A DNA stretch of 64,000 bases, from positions 3,348,001 through 3,412,000 of the forward strand of contig JARDVN010000001.1 in assembly GCA_028994555.1 (NCBI GenBank), given 5' to 3'. This stretch comes from Citrobacter amalonaticus. GTDB lineage: Bacteria > Pseudomonadota > Gammaproteobacteria > Enterobacterales > Enterobacteriaceae. The notes below the pieces were generated by a model that saw only the letters and a program-made list of their open reading frames with translations, had not been told where the DNA came from and did not search any database. Below, piece by piece: positions 22,202-34,781 of this stretch. The stretch's first letter is position 1, and every line of letters begins with the position of its first letter. Both the position numbers and the translations under genes were made by a program.

Positions 22202-23503
22202 TCAGCCAGCGGGAAATTCCGCAAGTGTGTGCCAGAGCGGCCAACAAAAGCTGAAGCGGGCACCGCCCAGTTCGCTTTCCCCGCAACTCACTGTGCCACC
22301 CATCGCCTGGCCGATGGAATAGACAATCGCCAGACCCAAACCGCATCCGCCGGTGGCGCGATCCCGGCTCGGGTCCAGACGGACGAAAGGCTCAAAAACA
22401 GTCTCCCTGGCTTCCGGGGCGATGCCCGGCCCGTCATCTTCGACGGTCAGCGTGGCGAAACGATCGCTGAGCTGCAGGCTTATCTGCACAGTGGACTGGC
22501 AGTAGCGAAGCGCATTGTTTAACAAATTATCCAGCACGCGCTCCATGAGTCGCCTATCCAGCGCGCCGTAATCGCCGCTGTCGAGGTGTGAAATCTGAAG
22601 CGTCCGCTCAGGGTTCACGCTTTGCACATCGTCAATATGCGCTGTGAGCCAGAGGGGAAGATCAGGCTTACTGAGATGCAGTTCATTCTGCGGCCTGTCG
22701 AGGCGAGCGTAAGTTAACAGTTCTTCAATTAACGCTTCGAGTTGCCCGATATCGCGATTGAGCGCCAGAGACTCCTGTTCACTCAGATTCTCGCTCATCT
22801 CGAGTCGATAGCGAAGGCGCACCAGCGGGGTCCGCAGTTCATGGGCAATCCCGTCAATCAACTGTTTTTTACTGACGATCAGCGCATTGATATTGTCAGC
22901 CATCTGATTAAACGCAATACCCAGACGTTCAAAGCTTGAGCCGCTATCAAAATGCAGACGTTCGCTGAGATGACCTTTACCAAACCGCTGTGCGGCGGCC
23001 TCCAGGCGCAGCATTTCCTGCCAGTGGGGACGCATCCAGATAAACACCGGAAAGGCCAGGGAGATGGCGATAAACGCCATCAGCGCGATATCCAGCAGGC
23101 GCATCTGATGGAGAAAATAGAGATACGGCACGGGACCTACGGCCAGCACATAATGGCTGCGTGGAATACGCTGGATGAAGGTGTACTGATCGTCGAGGGC
23201 AATGATGTCGCCTTCACGCAGGCGCTGCATACTTTGGGCATCCAGCGTGAATTTTGTCAGCGGCTCAACGCGCAGGTCAAAAGAGAGATTAAGGTCCATC
23301 TCTTTGAGCGTTTTACCCCAGTCTCGCGGCGGGATCTCGCGCAATTCGCTGCGCATCAGATAGAGCGAGCTTTTCATCAAATCATCAAGCGATTGCCTGC
23401 CAGCCCGCTCCGCGGTGAACTTATATACCAGGCCGACCAGCAGGGTCATCACCAGAAAGCAGACAAACAGCAGGAGATAAAACTGCACGAACAGTTTTTT
23501 CAT
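22202..23503 (-). CDS. rstB: Sensor histidine kinase RstB
   Basis: Inner-membrane sensor of the RstBA two-component system, 433 aa, intact. Two membrane segments (about residues 5-25 and 135-155) flank a periplasmic domain; then HAMP, the phospho-acceptor His in IDGIAHELRTPLVRLRY, and the ATPase boxes (NALRYC, VEDDGPGIAP, GCGLGLAI). The ATG overlaps the rstA stop (ATGA). The start AAA AAA run is six A and in frame, a useful control for the frameshifts seen elsewhere. Confidence 0.97.
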   Translation of the reverse strand: MKKLFVQFYLLLFVCFLVMTLLVGLVYKFTAERAGRQSLDDLMKSSLYLMRSELREIPPRDWGKTLKEMDLNLSFDLRVEPLTKFTLDAQSMQRLREGDIIALDDQYTFIQRIPRSHYVLAVGPVPYLYFLHQMRLLDIALMAFIAISLAFPVFIWMRPHWQEMLRLEAAAQRFGKGHLSERLHFDSGSSFERLGIAFNQMADNINALIVSKKQLIDGIAHELRTPLVRLRYRLEMSENLSEQESLALNRDIGQLEALIEELLTYARLDRPQNELHLSKPDLPLWLTAHIDDVQSVNPERTLQISHLDSGDYGALDRRLMERVLDNLLNNALRYCQSTVQISLQLSDRFATLTVEDDGPGIAPEARETVFEPFVRLDPSRDRATGGCGLGLAIVYSIGQAMGGTVSCGESELGGARFSFCWPLWHTLAEFPAG

Positions 23504-24249
23504 TCATATCCCCGGTGAAGTGACGGTTCATCATCCCAGGCATGCGGGGCAAACAGATAGCCCTTGTTTCGCACGGTTTTAATCCGGTAAGGCTCTGCCG
23601 CATTATCAAGCAGTTTCTTACGCAGACGTGATATGGCGACGTCCACGCTGCGGTCCATGCCATCGTAGCTCACGCCGCGCAGATTTTTCAGCAGCGCATC
23701 GCGGTCCATAATCTGACCGGCGTGGGTGGCAAGTTCCCATAACAGTTCAAAGTCGGCGGTAGACAGGATGATCTGCTCACCGCCGAGCAAGACGACACGG
23801 TTGATGGGATCGATAGTCAGGGAACCAAAGCGCAGCGTTTTATGCGGCGTGACGCTGGCAGGCTGAAACCCTTTGCTTTGACCAGACTGATCGCTCTGGC
23901 GCAGGTGGAGTCGCAGACGGGCCAACAGAACCGCCGGCGGTGTGGTTTTCAGAATATAGTCGCAGGCGCCCATTTCCAGCGCCAGAATGTGGTTCATGTC
24001 ACTGTCCAGCGAGGTGAGCAGGACGATCGGTCCCTGCCATTGTCCTTGCAGGTCTCGACAGAGGGTCATGCCGTCTTTGCCGGGGAGCATAATATCCAGC
24101 AGCACCAGGTCCGGCTGAATCTGCAGGATCCGCGCCTCCGCCAGATCGCCACGCGGTTCGACGACCACGTCAAAATCATGTTTTGCCAGATAGGCCGCAA
24201 TAAGCGCGCCGACCTCAGGATCGTCTTCAACAAATACAATCGTGTTCAT
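23500..24249 (-). CDS. rstA: Response regulator RstA
   Basis: OmpR/PhoB-family transcription factor, 249 aa. Receiver domain with phospho-acceptor Asp in LVLLDIMLPGKDG and the conserved Lys in YILKTTPPAV; the C-terminal winged helix contains GQIMDRDALLKNLRGVSYDG. The start MNTIVFVEDD at 24249 matches E. coli; the frame is open further upstream but without homology. Slightly longer than E. coli RstA (239 aa) through a C-terminal extension. In E. coli it controls asr, which lies in this window with a matching RstA box. Confidence 0.95.
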   Translation of the reverse strand: MNTIVFVEDDPEVGALIAAYLAKHDFDVVVEPRGDLAEARILQIQPDLVLLDIMLPGKDGMTLCRDLQGQWQGPIVLLTSLDSDMNHILALEMGACDYILKTTPPAVLLARLRLHLRQSDQSGQSKGFQPASVTPHKTLRFGSLTIDPINRVVLLGGEQIILSTADFELLWELATHAGQIMDRDALLKNLRGVSYDGMDRSVDVAISRLRKKLLDNAAEPYRIKTVRNKGYLFAPHAWDDEPSLHRGYE

Positions 24250-24305
24250 CGTCTTGATTGCCGAACAGAAAACGTCAACATACACCGCCGGGACGTTGCC
24301 TTCCA

Positions 24306-24322
24306 TTAATCTTTCCTAAACG
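24306..24322 (-). promoter_or_regulatory. Possible PhoP box upstream of rstA
   Basis: The minus strand reads CGTTTA-GGAAA-GATTAA, about 57-73 bp upstream of the rstA ATG. It resembles the PhoP direct repeat (T/G)GTTTA-N5-(T/G)GTTTA, with a good first and a weak second half. rstA is PhoP-activated in E. coli and Salmonella. Confidence 0.4.
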
Positions 24323-24376
24323 TCGATGCTTCCGCTATGCTGGTTGCCGATGTTATTGATGTGTAAAGGCAGGGTA

Positions 24377-24712
24377 ATGGGACTCGTGATTAAAGCCGCG
24401 CTGGGTGCGCTGGTGGTGGTGTTGATTGGGTTGCTCGCAAAAACGAAGAATTACTACATCGCAGGATTAATCCCGCTGTTCCCGACATTCGCGCTGATCG
24501 CCCATTATATCGTGGCCAGCGAGCGGGGCATTGAGGCCCTGAGAACGACTATCGTGTTCAGCATGTGGTCAATTATTCCCTATTTTGTCTATCTCGTTTC
24601 ACTGTGGTATTTCACTGGTTTTCTGAAGTTACCGGTGGCGCTGGGCGGGGCGGTGATCTGCTGGTGCCTGAGCGCCTGGCTGCTCATTTTTTGCTGGGTC
24701 AAACTGCACTAA
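24377..24712 (+). CDS. ydgC: GlpM-family inner-membrane protein YdgC
   Basis: Uncharacterised membrane protein, 111 aa, with about four hydrophobic segments. The sequence (MGLVIKAALGALVVVLIG, LIPLFPTFALIAHYIVASERG) is close to E. coli YdgC. The ATG at 24377 gives the family length; a longer upstream reading is not conserved. Its stop overlaps the folM stop by 2 bp in convergent orientation. Confidence 0.92.
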   Translation: MGLVIKAALGALVVVLIGLLAKTKNYYIAGLIPLFPTFALIAHYIVASERGIEALRTTIVFSMWSIIPYFVYLVSLWYFTGFLKLPVALGGAVICWCLSAWLLIFCWVKLH

Positions 24713-25432
24713 CGCAGATGACGGCCGCCGTCCACGGCGAAACTGCGACCGGTCACAAAGCAACTGGTCAGCAAATAATCGATTAAATCGATCACCTCTT
24801 TTTCGCCCGGTGCCGTTTTCATCAGCGATTTGTTCAGTGCCTGCTGACGGTATTCGGCGTCATCGCCTTCGTTAAACAGGATCAGCGAGGGGGGCAATGG
24901 CGTTGACCTTCACCTCTGGCGCGAGCTTGCGGGCAAATGAGCGGGTCATGTTATCCAGTGCCGCTTTGCTGGCTGCATAGGCAATATGCTTGTCGCTGCC
25001 TTTTTCCACAACGTAATCGGTAAAATGAATAATGTCACCGGCGGCGTGTCCGTGCCCACGCAGCATGCCTTCGAGTGCATGATTGAGCAGATAAGGGGCA
25101 TTGACGTGGATTTGCATCATGCAGGCCAGTACATCAGAGAGCGGCGTTCCGGGCTTCTCTGCCATCCATGCGCTGGCATTGTGTATGATGGCGCGCAGAC
25201 CGCGAACTTGCGCTTTCACGCTATCGGCGAAAGCCAGAATGCCTTCATCGGTGGAGAAGTCGGCCTGAATACACAGGGCGCCCGCTTTAGTCAGCCCGTC
25301 AATCGCCGGGTAATGCGTACGGTAGCTGACGATCACCGGCTGTTTCTGGTTGAGAAAGTGCCAGGCAATAGCGAGGCCAATACGGCGGCCACCACCGGTC
25401 ACTAAAATGGGCAAAGGGTGTTGGGTTCCCAT
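24709..25432 (-). CDS. folM: Dihydromonapterin reductase FolM, one homopolymer frameshift
   Basis: Short-chain dehydrogenase that reduces dihydromonapterin to tetrahydromonapterin, with weak dihydrofolate reductase activity. The NADPH motif TGGGRRIG sits near residue 13, and the YxxxK catalytic pair is in HIAYAASKAALDN. The frame breaks near residue 180 at a six-G run (24889-24894), where AIAPSLILF needs five; corrected length is 240 aa, as in E. coli. The ATG at 25432 gives MGTQHPLPILVTGG. Confidence 0.94.
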
Positions 25433-25490
25433 CGAAAAACTCCTTATGCGCCTGCGAATCAGGCTATTAGCGTCAAACGATGGGGTGCGT

Positions 25491-26873
25491 TTACCCCACC
25501 AGCAGCCAGGTCGCCGGTACGGCGGCAACCAGCAACAGACCAATCAGAACCATTTCCTGTCGGTTCAACACGTTATCATGCGTATGCGTTTTGCGTGCAT
25601 ACAGGAACACCAGCAGACCCGGTGCATAAAGCACCACGGAGAGCAGCAGGTGCATCGGGCCAGAGGCGTACAATAACCATAAGCCATAAATGCACGCACC
25701 GACACCTACCGCCTGATGAAGCGGACGGGTGGCGATTTTCAGCAGGAAGGCGCCGACGAGGAAATAGGGGACCAGAATCATCTCTGAGGCGATGGTCAGC
25801 AGCGTGTTGTAATCCGAACCGGTTAGCCAGATCAGCACCAGACAGACCTGAACGCAGAGGTTGGTGAGCCACAGCGAAGCCGATGGCGCGCCTTGCGCAT
25901 TCTGACGGGCAAAAATGCGTGGGAAGGCCTTATGCGTTGAGGCAAGGAACGGGACTTCCGCCGCCATAATCGTCCAGCTCAGATAGGCACCACAAACGGA
26001 GACAATCAGCCCCGCGGCAATGATAATCTCACCCCACGGTCCCATCATTTTGACCATCAGGCCCGCCATTGACGGGTTACGGATTTCTGCCAGTTCTGGA
26101 CGGGCAACCACGCCAAGCGAGAGCAGGGTGACCAGCAGATAAACGGCAAGCGCGGAGAGCACCGCCAGCAGCGTAGCGCGACCCACATCATGCTTGTTGC
26201 GTGCCCGCGCCGAAACCACCACCGCACCTTCCACACCGATGAAAACCCACAGCGTGATGAGCATTGTGTTCTTAACCTGTTCCCAGACCGGGACGCCCAG
26301 CGCGAGACCGGTAAAGTCGAGGCTAAAGACTTCAAGCTTAAACGCCATAAAGGCCAGCAGGATAAACAGACCGAGCGGCAACAATTTAGCCAGCGTCGCC
26401 ACCAGATTGATGCTGGCTGCCGTCTGCACACCGCGTAGCACCAGAAAGTGCACCACCCACAGCAGCACCGAGGCGCCCACGATGGCCTGCCAGGTATTGC
26501 CGTCGCCAAACAGACGCAACGACGGCGTATCGGTAAAGAAGCTAAGGGCAGAGAAAACGATGACGAGGTAGGAGACGTTGGCAATTACTGCGCATAACCA
26601 ATAACCCCAGGCAGAACAAAAACCGATCAGCTCACCGAAGCCTTCGCGGGCATAGGTGAAGATACCACCGTCCAGTTCGGGGCGAATACGGGTCAGAATC
26701 AACATGGCAAACGCCAGCAGCAATATCCCGGCCCCGGTAATCGCCCAGCCGATAAGTAATGCCGACGGGCTGGCGACAGCGGCCATATTCTGCGGCAGAC
26801 TGAAAACACCTGCGCCAAGCATTGAGCTTAAAACCAGCGCGGTGAGCGCGCTCAGTCCCAGTTTTTTTTCCAT
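25491..26873 (-). CDS. ydgI: APC-family amino acid antiporter YdgI
   Basis: Predicted basic amino acid/ornithine-type antiporter of the APC superfamily, 460 aa with about 12 helices, intact and very close to E. coli YdgI. The N-terminal signature LSSMLGAGVFSLPQNMA is the substrate-binding GAG-type motif of helix 1. The ATG at 26873 gives MEKKLGLSALTALV. Its AAA AAA run is eight A and in frame, so not every long run in this sequence is inflated. Transport substrate is inferred only from the family. Confidence 0.92.
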   Translation of the reverse strand: MEKKLGLSALTALVLSSMLGAGVFSLPQNMAAVASPSALLIGWAITGAGILLLAFAMLILTRIRPELDGGIFTYAREGFGELIGFCSAWGYWLCAVIANVSYLVIVFSALSFFTDTPSLRLFGDGNTWQAIVGASVLLWVVHFLVLRGVQTAASINLVATLAKLLPLGLFILLAFMAFKLEVFSLDFTGLALGVPVWEQVKNTMLITLWVFIGVEGAVVVSARARNKHDVGRATLLAVLSALAVYLLVTLLSLGVVARPELAEIRNPSMAGLMVKMMGPWGEIIIAAGLIVSVCGAYLSWTIMAAEVPFLASTHKAFPRIFARQNAQGAPSASLWLTNLCVQVCLVLIWLTGSDYNTLLTIASEMILVPYFLVGAFLLKIATRPLHQAVGVGACIYGLWLLYASGPMHLLLSVVLYAPGLLVFLYARKTHTHDNVLNRQEMVLIGLLLVAAVPATWLLVG

Positions 26874-27018
26874 GGTTATCCCGTGGTACAAACGATCGAT
26901 GGAGAATAATTATTGTGGCAAAGCGCATAAAAATGGTGAAAGCCACTAAGGCGCGGGATTTTACGGAGAGAAGAGACTGCATGCAATGGCAAGCGGGATA
27001 TTTGTGACTAATAAAGCG

Positions 27019-27046
27019 AAAGGCGGCATAAAGCCGCCTTATTTTT
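27019..27046. terminator. Hairpin between ydgH and ydgI
   Basis: Stem AAGGCGG / CCGCCTT with a short loop (about 27021-27042). It lies just past the ydgH stop on the minus strand, followed there by CGCTTTATT; the plus-strand side has a TTATTTTT tract. Confidence 0.65.
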
Positions 27047-27060
27047 ACAACCGGAGCGCG

Positions 27061-28005
27061 TTACTTATACAGATCGGCGCTGATGGTCATGTTATTACCA
27101 CGTTCCTGCCACTGGCGGGTGATGTGATAATATTTAGCCCCTTGCTTCGCGGCACGCTTAGCGACCTGATAAGAGACATCGGTCATGCTACTGTAGTTGC
27201 CAGTGAACTTGATACTGTCGAACGGTACCATCATCGCTGCGGTGGCTTTATTGAGTTCTTCGACCTTGGTGCCATCCGGAAGGGTGACAGTGTAACGTCC
27301 GCCTTTAGTGGATTGTGTTTCGAAGAAACGGCCCACTTCAGAACTCGGAGATGCGGTGGTGGCGACGCCTGGAATTTCGACGTTCTTCGCGGCTTCACCG
27401 CCGGCGGCTAACGCGGCGCGACCAGCATCAGAATCTGCCGGGATCGCATCAGGGCTCTGCACTACGCGCTTCTTCGCATCTTCTTTGTAGATAAAGGCGG
27501 TTATACGCTGGTTGCCACCCTGGTTCGCATCAATCTGACGCACGATATAGAAGGAGTACGCGCCTTTTTCACGTGCAGCTTTGGTGATGGCGTCATTGAC
27601 TTCCGGCTGGCTACGGTAGAAACCCTGTACCGTAACGGTATCAAACGGTTCCAGCATCACCGCTTCTGATTTCGGCAATTCCACCACGCCATTGATTACG
27701 CGGTTTTTGCTGACTTCCGCTTTCTCGGCGTCGGCTTTGTAGAAGTCTGCAACAACACGCCAGTTACCGCTGTTACCAAAATCAGATGTATCAACGACAT
27801 AAAATGAGGCGGCGCCTTCTTTATCTGCGCGGCGGTTAACGGCCTTCACCGCATCGCCAATCGCATTAAAACGGCCTGTGACCGTGACACGGTCGTAAGG
27901 TTTCAGTGCTGCCGCTTGCTCCGGCGTCAATTCTGTTGCTGCGTTCACGGAAAAAGCCGTCGCAGAAAGAAGTGCGGACGCCAGGAGAGTGTTCTTAAGC
28001 TTCAT
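27061..28005 (-). CDS. ydgH: Periplasmic DUF1471 protein YdgH
   Basis: 314 aa, intact. A Sec signal peptide (residues 1-22, ending SVNA-AT) is followed by three copies of the YhcN/BhsA-type DUF1471 fold, visible as the repeats AVKAVNRRADKEGAASFYVV, AITKAAREKGAYSFYIV and QVAKRAAKQGAKYYHI. Role unknown; small one-domain members are stress-induced. It diverges from pntA across a 526-bp region. Confidence 0.94.
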   Translation of the reverse strand: MKLKNTLLASALLSATAFSVNAATELTPEQAAALKPYDRVTVTGRFNAIGDAVKAVNRRADKEGAASFYVVDTSDFGNSGNWRVVADFYKADAEKAEVSKNRVINGVVELPKSEAVMLEPFDTVTVQGFYRSQPEVNDAITKAAREKGAYSFYIVRQIDANQGGNQRITAFIYKEDAKKRVVQSPDAIPADSDAGRAALAAGGEAAKNVEIPGVATTASPSSEVGRFFETQSTKGGRYTVTLPDGTKVEELNKATAAMMVPFDSIKFTGNYSSMTDVSYQVAKRAAKQGAKYYHITRQWQERGNNMTISADLYK

Positions 28006-30061
<2,056 letters not shown>

Positions 30062-30068
30062 GGGGTAA

Positions 30069-31461
<1,393 letters not shown>

Positions 31462-31475
31462 TCGTCGTATAAGTG

Positions 31476-31506
31476 AAACGGCCTCTGCGGAGGCCGTTTC
31501 TATTTT
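31476..31506 (+). terminator. Terminator after pntB
   Basis: Stem AAACGGCCTC-TGCG-GAGGCCGTTT (31476-31499), then TCTATTTTC. It may also end tqsA from the other side, since the sequence is symmetric. Confidence 0.88.
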
Positions 31507-31508
31507 CA

Positions 31509-32546
31509 TCACTCTTTGTTTGCGTCGCCTAACAGAATGGCGATACTTTGCCCGCCAACAGATTGTTCCAGTGCAATCTTGACGATAATGGTCAGCGGTA
31601 CTGACAACAGCATACCCACCGGACCCAGCAGCCACCCCCCAAAAGATCAGCGACAAAAACACCACCAGTGTAGACAGCCCCAGACCGCGCCCCATGATGC
31701 GAGGCTCAAGGATATTACCGAACACCAGGTTGATGATGAGATAACCCGCCAGCACCACCAGCGCATCGTACAGGCCGCCAAACGCCAGCACCTGGATGAT
31801 AGGGGGGGATCGCAGCCAGCACCGAACCGATATTCGGGATATAGTTCAACGCAAAGGCCAGCAATCCCCAGATAAAGGCGAAACGGACATCCAGCGCGGA
31901 CAGCATGCCCCAGACGATCAGCCCGGTGACCAGACTGATTGCCGTTTTCAGCACCAGATAATGCGATACGCTATCAATGGCGCGTTGAATGGCCGCCATC
32001 CCTTCAACTGGACGGATCATGATTTGCTGAAATTTAGTGGGCAGTTGCGGCACTTCCAGCAACATAAATACCACCGTCAGCAGTAGCAAAAATATTGACG
32101 ACATGGCATTAGTTAACTGCGTCAACAAATTGGTGATAAGCGTCATGGCCGCATTGGGATCGATGTACTTCACCATCTCATCCACAGAAACACCGATCCC
32201 CAGTCGAACGAGCCAGGGCTCGAGATTTTTCAGGGGGGATGACCAGTGAGGAACGATATTGGGGCAGCGTGCGCGCCAGTTCGTTAAGAGACGTTCCGAG
32301 ATAGGCCAGCAGAAGGACCATCGCCATAACGATAATGATCACCAGTAAAGAGATCGCCAGCACGCGGGGAACGCGCAGTTTCACCATCCGCTGCACCAGC
32401 GGGTTGAGGACAACGGCAATAAACAGGGCCAGAATAAAGGGAACAATAATATCCGCCGCAAAACGGATACCGGTAAGAATGATCACCAGCATTCCCAGCA
32501 TAATGACGATCTTGAGACCGTTTAGCGTGATGATTGGTTTTGCCAT
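31509..32546 (-). CDS. tqsA: AI-2E family transporter TqsA, three homopolymer frameshifts
   Basis: Inner-membrane protein reported to export autoinducer 2 in E. coli. The parts align in order with Tqs[19 protein letters not shown], then [20 protein letters not shown], then [20 protein letters not shown]. Three one-base breaks separate them, at 32233-32238 (six G), 31802-31808 (seven G) and 31635-31640 (six C). Removing one base from each gives 344 aa, exactly the family length, ending in DANKE. No single fragment is the complete protein. Confidence 0.92.
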
Positions 32547-32700
32547 GGAGCGTCCTGTATTTTTTTGCTTGCCGCGTATAATAATGTGATTGCTGTCGAG
32601 TCGTCCCGAAAAAAATCAACCGATTCGGGTAAAGAAGTGAAAAGGTTTTGAGTTAATTCCTGGCCTATGGTACAAATCAGGCGTGTTCAACTACCGAGGA

Positions 32701-32744
32701 CAATTATCATCCGCGATGACGAGAAGCAACACTGCGGATAATTG
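32701..32744 (+). promoter_or_regulatory. Leader hairpin upstream of mdtJI
   Basis: CAATTATCATCCGC (32701-32714) can pair with GCGGATAATTG (32734-32744), with a three-base bulge. It precedes the small ORF at 32752 and could be part of the 5' leader controlling mdtJI. Confidence 0.5.
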
Positions 32745-32751
32745 TAATATT

Positions 32752-32853
32752 ATGGACAATATGTTCAGGACGTTTTTTTCTACACAAACTCTTCTTCGCA
32801 CTTCCTCCTCTTTCCTGCTGGCAGGTGAGCAGCACTGGCGCAACGCGCTGTAG
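32752..32853 (+). CDS. mdtU: Leader ORF upstream of mdtJI, MdtU candidate
   Basis: ATG at 32752 opens a 33-codon frame (MDNMFRTFFSTQTLLRTSSS and 13 further residues) ending at TAG 32853, about 110 bp before mdtJ. E. coli has an upstream small ORF, mdtU, in this position that affects mdtJI translation in response to spermidine; the identity here is by position, not alignment. The ORF contains a seven-T run (32773-32779). If one T is surplus, as in so many genes here, the frame would instead continue through LHKLFFALPP to a stop near 32895, so the C-terminus is uncertain. Confidence 0.5.
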   Translation: MDNMFRTFFSTQTLLRTSSSFLLAGEQHWRNAL

Positions 32854-32869
32854 TCCCTTCTTCTGTCGA

Positions 32870-32893
32870 GCTAACGCTGCGCGTTTAGCTAAC
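32870..32893 (+). promoter_or_regulatory. Second leader hairpin before mdtJ
   Basis: AGCTAACGC-TGC-GCGTTTAGCT forms a stem with one bulged base, about 70 bp before the mdtJ ATG. Position suggests a role in leader control; no T tract follows closely enough for a simple terminator. Confidence 0.4.
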
Positions 32894-32962
32894 TGATTTT
32901 ATTTTCTGGTTTGCTGCATTCGGCAAGCCCAAAGGATTATATTCTCAAGCAGGAGAAGTATC

Positions 32963-33326
32963 ATGTTTTACTGGATTTTATTAGGCCTGGCGATTGCCGC
33001 AGAAATTACCGGCACATTGTCGATGAAATGGGCAAGCGTGAGCGAGGGTCACAGCGGATTTATTTTAATGCTGGTGATGATCGCGGCCTCCTATATTTTT
33101 CTCTCTTTTGCCGTTAAAAAAAATTGCCCTTGGTGTGGCGTATGCCCTGTGGGAAGGTATCGGTATTTTATTTATTACGCTGTTTAGCGTGCTGTTATTT
33201 GACGAACCCTTGTCGGTGATGAAAATTGCCGGGTTGGTGACGCTGGTTCTGGGGATCGTGTTGATTAAATCCGGTACCCGCAAACCACGTAAGTCAGCGA
33301 AAGAGGTGTCCCATGCAACAGTTTGA
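32963..33326 (+). CDS. mdtJ: Spermidine exporter subunit MdtJ, one homopolymer frameshift
   Basis: Small multidrug resistance family protein with four helices that works with MdtI to export spermidine. N-terminus [20 protein letters not shown] contains the essential membrane Glu. The frame breaks at an eight-A run (33116-33123), where FAVKKIALG needs seven; corrected length is 120 aa. GGAGAAGTATC precedes the ATG. Its last 14 bp overlap the mdtI start. Confidence 0.93.
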
Positions 33327-33643
33327 ATGGGTTCACGCCGCCTGGCTTGGGATGGCGATCGTGCTGGAAATTGTGGCTAACGTCTTTTTTAAAATTCTCT
33401 GACGGTTTTCGCCGCAAACTGTACGGCATTCTCTCGCTGGTTGCGGTTCTCGCCGCGTTTAGTGCGCTTTCTCAGGCGGTAAAAGGTATTGATCTGTCCG
33501 TGGCGTATGCGCTGTGGGGTGGATTTGGTATCGCCGCGACGCTGGCCGCTGGCTGGATACTGTTTGGTCAGCGTTTAAATCACAAAGGCTGGATCGGCGT
33601 CGTCCTGCTGCTCGCAGGCATGGTGATGATTAAGCTCGCGTGA
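33313..33643 (+). CDS. mdtI: Spermidine exporter subunit MdtI, one homopolymer frameshift
   Basis: Partner of MdtJ in the SMR-type spermidine exporter. Starts [20 protein letters not shown], with the conserved membrane Glu, then [11 protein letters not shown]. The frame breaks at a six-T run (33385-33390), where NVFLKFSDG needs five; corrected length is 109 aa, as in E. coli. The ATG lies inside the 3' end of mdtJ, so the two are translationally linked. Confidence 0.93.
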
Positions 33644-33679
33644 CGTCCTGCTGCCCGCGGTGGCGGGCAGCGTGAAATC

Positions 33680-34503
33680 CTATTGCTGCTCCGCCAGCGT
33701 CGCCAGTTTGTCCCGAAAACCGGTGACTGAAATTGCCCGATTATCTGCCCGCCAGCGATCCTTTGCCGCTGGCGCGGAACTCTGTACGCCAATCAACTGC
33801 CAGCCCGCCTCGGTTTTCAACATAAGCGGTGAGCCGCTGTCGCCCGGCAGGGTGTCACACTGATGTGATAAAACAGAATTTTGCGCCCAGCCGGTGACGA
33901 TACAATCCTGATGAGAATAGAGCGTATCCAGATGATCTTCCGGGTATCCTGACTGCGTCACTTTACGCCCCGCATCCTTGAGCGCAGCAGTCAGCGCGGC
34001 TTTATCACCCTCAAAAAGTGGTAACGGCGTGATGCCGGAAGGGGGGATAGCGCAAAACAATGAGACCAAAATCCCACGGTGCGGCAGCCGGCGGCACAAT
34101 CCAGCCGTCACCATCGGGTTTGAGACGCTTTCCCAGACCCGCATCAACCCGACCCTCAATACCATGTATTTCGTAACGCCAGAGCCCTTTTTGCGAGATA
34201 AAGCGCAGCACCACCGCTTTATCCGGTTTCCCTTTAGGGGGGCGTTAACAGGCAGTGTCCGGCGGTAAGCGCCAGATGCGGGGAGATCAACGTCGCGGTG
34301 CACAGGTTTCCGCTGGCGGTTTCCAGTTGCCCGATAGCATCCCACGGCGATTGCGTAGGATCGCTCACCGGCGCGCGATCGTCCTGACCAAAAAATAACG
34401 TTTTGACTTCACTGGTTCCGGTATCCGCCTCAGGCTTATCCGCATGCGCAATACCCGATGAAAAGCACAACGAACCCAGTAATACAGCAACGGTTTTACG
34501 CAT
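33680..34503 (-). CDS. ydgD: Trypsin-like serine protease YdgD, two homopolymer frameshifts
   Basis: Periplasmic S1-family protease homologue with a signal peptide (residues 1-21, [21 protein letters not shown]). The catalytic His is in [10 protein letters not shown], the Asp probably in [10 protein letters not shown], and the Ser in [15 protein letters not shown]. Two one-base breaks, six G at 34237-34242 and 34041-34046 (five needed at each), split it into three pieces; corrected length is 273 aa, as in E. coli. Physiological substrate unknown. Confidence 0.93.
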
Positions 34504-34604
34504 ATCACACTCTGTGTGGGTAATTATGATTATTAAAAGAGAACCCTCAGTCATAACTATAGACGCAACGGTGGGAAAGTGAGAGTAAAATCAGAGTACT
34601 ACGA

Positions 34605-34685
34605 TCAGGAAAGATAAAAGCGGGCTGTTATGAGGGCACATAAAATAAGCGTGATAAGAATGAACTCAAAACGATAACGGCGCAC
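34605..34685 (-). CDS. ydgU: Small membrane protein YdgU
   Basis: A 26-residue single-helix protein read from GTG at 34683-34685 after a strong ribosome binding site, GGAGGTAACAG. It contains RRYRFEFILITLILCALI and ends TARFYLS, which matches E. coli YdgU nearly residue for residue. It lies about 95 bp downstream of asr in the same orientation, behind a hairpin that could attenuate read-through. E. coli YdgU is made as part of the acid-induced asr transcript as I remember it; function unknown. Confidence 0.88.
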   Translation of the reverse strand: MRRYRFEFILITLILCALITARFYLS

Positions 34686-34697
34686 CCTGTTACCTCC

Positions 34698-34736
34698 GAA
34701 AAGACGGCGCTAAACCGGAAAGGCGTTCAGCGCCGT
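34698..34736 (-). terminator. Hairpin between asr and ydgU (attenuator-like)
   Basis: Stem ACGGCGCT (34704-34711) with AGCGCCGT (34729-34736), with further pairing inside, followed on the minus strand by TCTTTT and at once by the ydgU ribosome binding site. A partial terminator would set a low ydgU:asr ratio. Confidence 0.65.
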
Positions 34737-34781
34737 TGAAGAATGGCGCGAGGGGGGCGCGCCAGTTTACCGTTTCAGGAC

